This document shows, piece after piece, positions 1-4,463 of a DNA stretch of 10,942 nt. The notes under the pieces are model-generated. The model had not been told where the DNA came from. It saw nothing but the letters and a program-made list of their open reading frames with translations, and ran no database searches. Position 1 is the first letter of the stretch. The number at the start of each line of letters is the position of its first letter. Position numbers and translations under genes: made by a program. This DNA is from Dehalococcoidia bacterium UBA2588 (lineage in GTDB: Bacteria; Chloroflexota; Dehalococcoidia; Lucifugimonadales; UBA3495): positions 1 to 10,942 of the forward strand of contig DDKW01000039.1 in NCBI GenBank assembly GCA_002339805.1. The letters are read 5' to 3'.

Positions 1-90
<90 letters not shown>

Positions 91-160
91 AAGGGACGAT
101 TGATTGAAATACTGTTAATTCAGAAATTCACATACCCTAGGTCGGACGGCAGGGCGTACT

Positions 161-231
161 AACCACTGGACCAGATGGTTGAGCATTGCTCCCCTGGTTA
201 CAAGTTAGTGCAAGAAATCCCAACCGGATTT
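161..231 (+). other. Consecutive stem-loops in the 16S trailer
   Basis: Three hairpins can be drawn by hand. Bases 161-180 form AACCA/TGGTT continued by CTG/CAG with one bulged A and loop GAC. Bases 181-191 form GAGC/GCTC with loop ATT, directly abutting the first. Bases 215-231 form a perfect 6-bp AAATCC/GGATTT stem with loop CAACC, directly abutting the next repeat hairpin at 232. They may be RNase processing or termination structures for the unlinked 16S transcript. Function is inferred only. Confidence 0.45.
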
Positions 232-233
232 AA

Positions 234-304
234 TGGCAGATAAGCCATTCAAAAAAAATCTGACAGTGAAGTCATAAACATCTGGCAGAGAAGCCATAAA
301 CATC
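234..304. repeat. Three tandem hairpin repeats with compensatory stem change
   Basis: Three consecutive units lie at 234-260 (27 bases), 261-282 (22) and 283-304 (22). Each begins with a hairpin of form TGRC-AG-NN-AA-GYCA, followed by CAT and an A-rich linker ending in ATC. Units 2 and 3 differ at only 3 of 22 positions. Two of those differences are partners in the stem (A-T in unit 2, G-C in unit 3), so pairing is kept; the third lies in the loop. The loops are AGATAA, AGTGAA and AGAGAA; the inner four bases of the last two fit a GNRA tetraloop. Unit 1 has a longer 6-bp stem (AATGGC/GCCATT, 232-249) and an A8 run. Covariation suggests the folded form matters; its role is unknown. Confidence 0.75.
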
Positions 305-364
305 ATTTACCAAGCAAGGTCAAACTAATAATTTTCTTTCTTCCACTATCTCAATTGCTAAAGT

Positions 365-380
365 GCCACCATAACGGTGC
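365..380 (-). terminator. Weak hairpin just past the VOC stop codon
   Basis: A stem of ACC/GGT extended by GC/GC across one bulged base, with loop ATAAC, lies 2-3 bases beyond the minus-strand stop at 383-385. On the minus strand it is followed only by a short CTTTAG, so it is at best a weak or factor-assisted terminator for the VOC gene. Confidence 0.25.
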
Positions 381-382
381 CT

Positions 383-1249
383 CTAGATGATTGGATCTAT
401 GTCACAAAGACGAAGGTCTGAGCCATCAAGCCTGATAATCAAGCCTTCGTATATTTCAAACATTGGATCTTGTTGTCCTACAGATTTGTATTTGGATAAA
501 ACCTTACCTGTATGTTCCATGTTGTTTGTGCTTAACCCTAATACTCCAATTGAATCTCCGTATTTATCCAAATGTTCACTTACTACACCAGGGCCAACAG
601 CTGTGGCAATTTCTAGCTGAAAATTATCCGTCTTAAAAACATATAATTGCGCTTCTAAATCAGCAGAATAAATCGTTTGAGAATATTGCTGACCTAATAC
701 CTTAGACCACTGATCGCAAGACTTATTAACATTATTAACAAATAGTGTGATAGCGCTGATGTGATTAATTTGATTTGAATGCTTCCGATCTAAATCTGAT
801 CCATATCTTTCAGTAAATGAAGATTTATGATCAATGAAAAAAGTCTCACTCCCCGGGGAATCTATTGGATCTACACTTAGATATTCCCATTCGTATGCAA
901 CCGAGCCATCAGTGTTAAATCTTCTACTATCTTTCACGTCTGAAGTAATAATTTCATTTTGAGCTAATCTATCTGCTTGGGATTTAAGATCGTCATCCCC
1001 TAGAGCAAACATATATAACCCTTGTTTACGGTCTAGAAATTGGAGGAAATCTGCTCTATTTGATTTAACCGTTTCTAAATCATTCACACCAATCAATTCC
1101 AAGTACTCTCCATCAAATAAAATTAATCTATTTGCAGTACCTCTATCCCGATGAATTCCTTTGTCAGTGAGTTCAAACCCAATTTCTCTCATTATTTCTG
1201 AAGAATCATCTAGGTCATTGGTAGCTATTAAAATATGGTCTAAAAACAT
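383..1249 (-). CDS. VOC-superfamily (glyoxalase-like) protein, substrate unknown
   Basis: This 288-residue protein belongs to the vicinal-oxygen-chelate fold superfamily; its N-terminal half resembles the Glyoxalase_3 (PF13468-type) family. Seen in the sequence: an opening beta strand LDHILIATNDLDD (3-15) with His5, the G-x-H...GTAN signature (G31, H33, G37-N40), and YLELIG (49-54) supplying Glu51 as a likely metal ligand. A second VOC-like half begins near residue 165 (NHISAITLFVNN) and carries FQLEIA (about 205-210). There is no signal peptide or membrane segment, so it is probably cytoplasmic. Start choice is supported by GAAAGGTG (1258-1265) a few bases upstream of ATG. It is monocistronic here, converging on the 16S trailer and divergent from thiL. 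Other VOC members are dioxygenases, isomerases and resistance proteins, so no reaction is assigned. Confidence 0.85.
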   Translation of the reverse strand: MFLDHILIATNDLDDSSEIMREIGFELTDKGIHRDRGTANRLILFDGEYLELIGVNDLETVKSNRADFLQFLDRKQGLYMFALGDDDLKSQADRLAQNEIITSDVKDSRRFNTDGSVAYEWEYLSVDPIDSPGSETFFIDHKSSFTERYGSDLDRKHSNQINHISAITLFVNNVNKSCDQWSKVLGQQYSQTIYSADLEAQLYVFKTDNFQLEIATAVGPGVVSEHLDKYGDSIGVLGLSTNNMEHTGKVLSKYKSVGQQDPMFEIYEGLIIRLDGSDLRLCDIDPII

Positions 1250-1317
1250 TTACTTTACACCTTTCGCATATATAATTTAGTTTCAAATGTATTCTAAACT
1301 AAATATTAGTAAAAGTT
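1250..1317. promoter_or_regulatory. Divergent promoter region VOC / thiL
   Basis: This 68-base AT-rich gap serves two divergent genes. A TATAAT hexamer at 1271-1276 is a -10 candidate for the plus strand, but no good -35 sits 16-18 bases upstream, since TTTACA at 1254-1259 is too close. The minus strand has TATA-like stretches over the same bases. The VOC Shine-Dalgarno (GAAAGGTG, minus strand) occupies 1258-1265. thiL has only a poor purine-rich stretch (AGTAAAAG) before its ATG. Confidence 0.45.
1275..1304. promoter_or_regulatory. Perfect 9-bp inverted repeat, candidate operator
   Basis: The arms are ATTTAGTTT (1275-1283) and AAACTAAAT (1296-1304), with a 12-base spacer. Arm centres are 21 bp apart, two helical turns, as expected for a dimeric DNA-binding protein on one face of the helix. 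It overlaps the only TATAAT-like element and ends 13 bases before the thiL start. It could instead fold as a hairpin in the thiL leader. No regulator gene is adjacent. Confidence 0.4.
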
Positions 1318-2319
1318 ATGTTAATTAACGATGTAAATGAATTCGAACTCATATCTATACTTGCCAAAGTATTAGACCAAGGGCACGCCAAGTGGGGAAT
1401 GTCCAGCATGAACCATTTAGATCTAACCGTGTCCAACGGAGACGATGCAGCTGCTTGGGCTCCCAATACTCCATATGAAGTATTTACTATGGATGCCTGT
1501 GTAGAAAACGTACATTTCAGGCGAGACTTCAGCGGTTGGTATGAAATTGGTTGGAAAACTTTGGCTTCTAACATAAGTGACATAGCAAGTATGGGAGCTC
1601 AACCGCTGTATGGTCTTGTTACTTTAGGAGTCCCAGCAACCTTTAGCGTAAAAGAACTAAAAGAAATGTATCAAGGGTTTGCAGATATAAGTGGCCAGTA
1701 TCAAATGATGATGGTCGGTGGAGACTTGGTCAGATCTGATAATGTATTTATTTCAATTTCTCTTATTGGAGGTTCTGATGCACCTCCACTGACAAGATCT
1801 AAAGCCAGTGAAGGAGATGTAGTCATATTAACCGGAACAGTGGGAGCATCCAAGGCTGGTCTGTTATTGTTACAAAAAGAATTGCCCATCTACGATAACA
1901 ACGAAACGTTTTTAATTGAAAAACATCGTAAACCTTACCCCCACGTATCCCAAGGAAAAGTATTATCTAGACTACAAAATGTCAGTACAATGGATGTCAG
2001 TGATGGAGTATTCAGTGACTTAACTAAATTGTGCGAAAGTAGCGAATGCGGAGCCATAATTCATTCCGAATCAATCCCAGTAGATGATCAGTTATCAGAT
2101 TGTTTCCCAGAGGACTTTTTGAAAATTGCTTTGTCTGGGGGAGAAGATTACGTATTACTCGCCACAGTTAACCCAGATCAAATAGACAATCTAAAACAGA
2201 ATATTGATCTATTTGTAATTGGTAAAATAGTATCAAAAGAACAAGGAATCAGTGTTTTAGACACTCATGGCAATCACCAAGACAAAAACGACTTTCTAGG
2301 ATGGGATCATTTCAGATGA
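1318..2319 (+). CDS. thiL: Thiamine-monophosphate kinase
   Basis: ThiL phosphorylates thiamine monophosphate with ATP to give thiamine pyrophosphate, the last step of the cofactor pathway, in the cytoplasm. The 333 residues match the usual family length (about 320-340). Visible motifs in order: GDDAA (41-45) in the N-terminal AIRS-kinase domain; the TMDACVENVHF stretch (57-67), matching the family's D...E.VHF; KTLASNISDIASMGA (80-94), a hallmark of ThiL; GGDLVRSD for nucleotide/Mg binding; then MDVSDGVFSDL and the C-terminal LSGGEDYVLL. The ATG at 1318 gives a full-length N terminus, although its Shine-Dalgarno is weak. It is the first gene of a packed cluster: its stop (TGA) shares ATGA with the start of tsaE, indicating translational coupling. 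The thiL-tsaE-tsaB order is common in bacteria. No TPP-riboswitch-like leader is visible. Confidence 0.96.
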   Translation: MLINDVNEFELISILAKVLDQGHAKWGMSSMNHLDLTVSNGDDAAAWAPNTPYEVFTMDACVENVHFRRDFSGWYEIGWKTLASNISDIASMGAQPLYGLVTLGVPATFSVKELKEMYQGFADISGQYQMMMVGGDLVRSDNVFISISLIGGSDAPPLTRSKASEGDVVILTGTVGASKAGLLLLQKELPIYDNNETFLIEKHRKPYPHVSQGKVLSRLQNVSTMDVSDGVFSDLTKLCESSECGAIIHSESIPVDDQLSDCFPEDFLKIALSGGEDYVLLATVNPDQIDNLKQNIDLFVIGKIVSKEQGISVLDTHGNHQDKNDFLGWDHFR

Positions 2320-2795
2320 CAACTTATGAATTGCTTAGCAAGGAGTCAGAAACCACTTTAGAAATAGGCCGAACCATCGGACGATGGTGCAAAGGAGAAG
2401 ACTTATTGCTGTTGCATGGCCCATTCGGAGCAGGGAAAACGGTGTTGACGCAAGGAATTGCCGAAGCTCTTGGGATCACTGGCCCTATTAGGAGCCCAAG
2501 TTTTACACTGATGAGCACCTATAAAGCAGATCTTACATTGGCACATTGGGATTTATTCAGGCTCTCTTCTATCCATGAGGTTTGGGATTTGGGAATACTC
2601 GACCAAATTGATGAAAAAACCATTTGTGTGATTGAATGGGCGGAAAAAGGGAGTGAATTATTCCCTGAAACCGCATTGGATATAGATATGGATTACACTG
2701 AAGATTATGAAGATAGAATAATCAAAATAGAGATCGACACAAGTAACCCCAGGCACTTAGAATTAAGTGAGATATTGAATAGGTTTAAGAAATAA
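2316..2795 (+). CDS. tsaE: tRNA t6A biosynthesis ATPase TsaE
   Basis: TsaE is the P-loop ATPase that works with TsaB and TsaD to make N6-threonylcarbamoyladenosine at position 37 of ANN-decoding tRNAs. The 159 residues, slightly over the family norm of about 150, show Walker A GPFGAGKT (35-42), the SPSFT switch segment (60-64), HWDLFRL (77-83, the family's HxDLYR) and IEWAEKG (106-112). The start at 2316 is preferred because its ATG overlaps the thiL stop as ATGA and the protein then begins close to the expected SxETxxIG segment. An in-frame ATG at 2301 would add five residues and overlap thiL by 19 bases. The C terminus has an acidic stretch (DMDYTEDYEDR), which is not conserved in the family. 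tsaB follows after 6 bases. Confidence 0.95.
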   Translation: MTTYELLSKESETTLEIGRTIGRWCKGEDLLLLHGPFGAGKTVLTQGIAEALGITGPIRSPSFTLMSTYKADLTLAHWDLFRLSSIHEVWDLGILDQIDEKTICVIEWAEKGSELFPETALDIDMDYTEDYEDRIIKIEIDTSNPRHLELSEILNRFKK

Positions 2796-2801
2796 CTGAA
2801 A

Positions 2802-3449
2802 ATGTTTTTACTCATTGACACATCAACCAGGAATGCAAGCTTAGCAATCTGTACAAACGGTGAATTTGTAAACAAGCAAACATGGTCTTCCCAATACAAT
2901 CATTCTCAGGAACTGTTTGTAGCGTTGGAAAAAGCCTTCTTGGAAACCAAACTCACTATTTCGGATATAACAGCAATAGGGTTGGCATTAGGACCTGGGG
3001 GATATAGTTCAGTAAGATCTGGAGTCAGCGTTGGTAAAACAATAGCTTATGCCCAGAACATTCCTATTTTTGGCCACAACACATTAGACCTAGAAGCTGC
3101 TGTGCATCAGCCTCAACGCATGAAAATCTGTTCTGTAATTGAAGCTGGTAAAAGTGTATTATCTTATGCGGTGTATGATCCATCAGGGGAACGACTAGGA
3201 CCTGACAAAGTTTCTGATATAGAAAGCATCCTCGATGAACTTGATGATCAAACTCTAATCTGTGGCGAAGGAGTCAAAACATACGAAAACAGCATTAAGA
3301 CGACAAGCATCCAAATGGCTGTTTGGGATTCCCAAATACCACGGCTAGAAGCATTAGGCGCAAAAACTCTGGAAAAACATACAACTGGAAACGCTAGTAA
3401 ATTAGAGGACATTGAACCTATATACGCCAGACCTCCTAGTATTGGATAA
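2802..3449 (+). CDS. tsaB: tRNA t6A biosynthesis protein TsaB
   Basis: TsaB is the catalytically inactive ASKHA-fold partner that heterodimerises with TsaD in the t6A complex. The 215 residues are normal for the family (about 220-230). The sequence shows LLIDTST (3-9), HSQELF (34-39, the family's HS..LLP region), the ALGPGGYSSVRSG loop (62-74) and the C-terminal PIYARPP. The glycine-rich loop is usually GPGSFTGLRxG; here the residues after GPG are changed (G67, Y68, S69, S70) while the closing arginine is kept. The gene starts 6 bases after tsaE with a poor Shine-Dalgarno, so coupling to tsaE translation is likely. Neither rimI nor tsaD follows, unlike in many genomes, so TsaD must be encoded elsewhere. 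It is not a TsaB-RimI fusion. Confidence 0.93.
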   Translation: MFLLIDTSTRNASLAICTNGEFVNKQTWSSQYNHSQELFVALEKAFLETKLTISDITAIGLALGPGGYSSVRSGVSVGKTIAYAQNIPIFGHNTLDLEAAVHQPQRMKICSVIEAGKSVLSYAVYDPSGERLGPDKVSDIESILDELDDQTLICGEGVKTYENSIKTTSIQMAVWDSQIPRLEALGAKTLEKHTTGNASKLEDIEPIYARPPSIG

Positions 3450-3485
3450 ATCGTAACTAAAACATTTTAAACAAGAGTGAGAAAT

Positions 3486-3938
3486 ATGGAAAAAACATTA
3501 ATTTTAGTAAAACCTGACGGTGTTCAGCGATCTTTGGTAGGTGCAATCATATCTAGATTCGAAGGACGAGGCCTCAAACTAATTGGTTTGAAAATGCAAC
3601 AATTGAGTACAGAAACAGCTCAAGAACATTATGGAGAACATGAAGGGAAACCTTTCTATGACGGATTAGTAAACTTTATTACCTCAGGACCATTGGTTGC
3701 TATGGCGTTCGAAGGTGAGAATTGTATCGAAATATGTCGTTCCACTATGGGTGCGACTAATCCAGTAAATTCAGGACCTGGAACCATAAGAGGAGACTTT
3801 GCAGTGGACATAGGTAGAAATATAGTCCATGGATCAGATGGCCCCGAAACTGCAGAAAGAGAGCTAAATATATTCTTCAAGCCTGAAGAATTAGTCAGCT
3901 ATGATAAGAATTCAGATGCTTGGGTTAGAGAATCCTAA
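3486..3938 (+). CDS. ndk: Nucleoside diphosphate kinase
   Basis: Ndk transfers the gamma phosphate of ATP to NDPs and dNDPs through a phosphohistidine, balancing nucleotide pools in the cytoplasm. The 150-residue length is typical. All key residues are present with the usual spacing: K9 in VKPDG, Y49, R85, T91 in GATNP, R102, N112, and the catalytic H115 in NIVHGSDGPETAERE. The ATG at 3486 follows GAGTGAG (3475-3481), and its N terminus (MEKTLILVKPDG) aligns with the family; an in-frame GTG at 3477 is less likely. It lies 36 bases after tsaB on the same strand and may be cotranscribed with it. Its last 14 bases overlap the end of rsfS on the other strand. Confidence 0.97.
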   Translation: MEKTLILVKPDGVQRSLVGAIISRFEGRGLKLIGLKMQQLSTETAQEHYGEHEGKPFYDGLVNFITSGPLVAMAFEGENCIEICRSTMGATNPVNSGPGTIRGDFAVDIGRNIVHGSDGPETAERELNIFFKPEELVSYDKNSDAWVRES

Positions 3939-4281
3939 CAACCTGGGAACCTCTAGACCATATACTTTCTAAATTGTAGTAATCTCTTTGTTCTTCTTGA
4001 AATAAATGGATTACTACTGCTCCATAGTCTAGGACAACCCACCCAGAAATCGGCACGCCTTCACTATGCAAAAGCTTGCAGCCTTTTTGGTCCAGCAGCA
4101 TTTCGATATCATAAGATAGAGCCTCAACGTGGCGGGACGAATTACATGTCAGTAGCACGAAATAATCTGTCAGAATTGCTTGGTCCTGTAAGTCCAACAA
4201 GACGATATTTTCCGCTAATCGGTCGGTGACTATCTCAACGACTTCTTGTGATAAATCAAATGGTTCCATCATGAAAACCAT
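3925..4281 (-). CDS. rsfS: Ribosome silencing factor RsfS (Iojap/YbeB family)
   Basis: RsfS binds ribosomal protein L14 (uL14) on the 50S subunit and blocks subunit joining when nutrients are scarce. The family pattern is clear in the 118-residue product: LLDLQDQAILTDYFVLLTCNSSRHVEA (the D.S.LTDYFVI.TG.S..Q..A region), then SGWVVLDYGAVVIHLFQEEQRDYYNLESIW (matching W..lDyGdvvvHvF..e.R.fY.LE.lW). The start at 4281 is chosen because GAGAGGTG (4287-4294, minus strand) lies 5 bases upstream; a GTG at 4305 would place that site inside the gene. Two further in-frame ATGs follow shortly after. The conserved glycine of the TGNS segment is a cysteine here. The gene converges on ndk with a 14-bp tail-to-tail overlap and diverges from gltB. 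In many bacteria it sits beside nadD; not here. Confidence 0.93.
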   Translation of the reverse strand: MVFMMEPFDLSQEVVEIVTDRLAENIVLLDLQDQAILTDYFVLLTCNSSRHVEALSYDIEMLLDQKGCKLLHSEGVPISGWVVLDYGAVVIHLFQEEQRDYYNLESIWSRGSQVVRIL

Positions 4282-4286
4282 TATAA

Positions 4287-4294
4287 CACCTCTC
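4287..4294 (-). promoter_or_regulatory. Strong Shine-Dalgarno deciding the rsfS start
   Basis: The minus strand reads GAGAGGTG, a 6-base match (GAGGTG) to the complement of the 16S tail CACCTCC at 80-86, ending 5 bases before the ATG at 4281. Confidence 0.7.
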
Positions 4295-4432
4295 AGATAT
4301 GCCACACATCCGGCCTGGGACTACTAAAACGACCGTGAAACGTGTATAATTCTTAACTTGCGAGAGAATAAAAGAGATGCACGATCTATCGTTTGGAAGA
4401 GGACATAATATAGCCAGATAAATCGTACAGAT

Positions 4433-4459
4433 GGAATTATTAGGACAATAGGAATTATT
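4433..4459 (+). repeat. Direct repeat GGAATTATT x2 in the gltB leader
   Basis: Two identical 9-base copies lie at 4433-4441 and 4451-4459, 18 bases apart start to start. The second sits 4 bases before the gltB ATG and overlaps the likely Shine-Dalgarno. A protein or RNA binding there could control gltB translation or transcription; chance occurrence in AT-rich DNA is also possible. Confidence 0.45.
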
Positions 4460-4463
4460 CTAT

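Larger units (their letters stand above)
91..382. other. Gene-free 16S trailer / convergent spacer rich in stem-loops
   Basis: No credible coding region, tRNA or 23S start is visible between the 16S 3' end and the stop codon of the opposite-strand VOC gene. The stretch holds several short perfect or near-perfect hairpins: 161-180, 181-191, 215-231, 232-249, 261-274 and 283-296, plus a weak one at 365-380. None is followed by a good T-run on either strand, so classical intrinsic terminators are not evident. The arrangement suits a 16S precursor trailer or a bidirectional transcript end (inference). Confidence 0.7.
4282..4463. promoter_or_regulatory. Divergent regulatory region rsfS / gltB
   Basis: This 182-base AT-rich region contains no gene. 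A TATAAT at 4345-4350 is the best -10 candidate for gltB, directly preceded by a CGTG-AAA-CGTG direct repeat (4334-4344); no convincing -35 hexamer is present, which leaves room for an activator. If used, the gltB leader would be about 105 bases. The leader contains an interrupted palindrome ACGAT-CT-ATCGT (4381-4392) and two copies of GGAATTATT (4433-4441 and 4451-4459). I recognise no glutamine riboswitch or other known leader RNA. The gltB Shine-Dalgarno is probably AGGA at 4450-4453, overlapping the second repeat copy. Confidence 0.5.

Noticed and set aside
140..178. Minus-strand stretch resembling a tRNA D-arm (TGGTCCAGTGGTTAGTACGCC)
   Set aside because: No 7-base anticodon loop with 5-bp stem, no T-arm and no acceptor stem can be drawn around it; the same bases form the hairpin at 161-180.
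234..304. Tandem units as a CRISPR array or rho-independent terminators
   Set aside because: Units are only 22-27 bases with almost no variable spacer, unlike CRISPR repeats and spacers. Stems are mostly 4 bp with no T-run behind them; the one homopolymer is an A-run on the plus strand.
387..620. Plus-strand open frame over the VOC gene
   Set aside because: It is antisense to a well-supported VOC protein and matches no recognisable family.
2301..2315. Upstream ATG for tsaE
   Set aside because: The ATG at 2316 forms an ATGA overlap with the thiL stop and gives the expected N terminus; five extra residues are not needed.
3477..3485. GTG start for ndk
   Set aside because: The ATG at 3486 aligns with the family start, and the purine-rich Shine-Dalgarno overlaps the GTG itself.
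4282..4305. GTG start at 4305 for rsfS
   Set aside because: The strong Shine-Dalgarno at 4287-4294 would then lie inside the gene; the ATG at 4281 is correctly spaced from it.
4306..4463. Glutamine riboswitch or other known leader RNA for gltB
   Set aside because: I could not identify the conserved core of a glutamine riboswitch or any other known motif; only short repeats are present.
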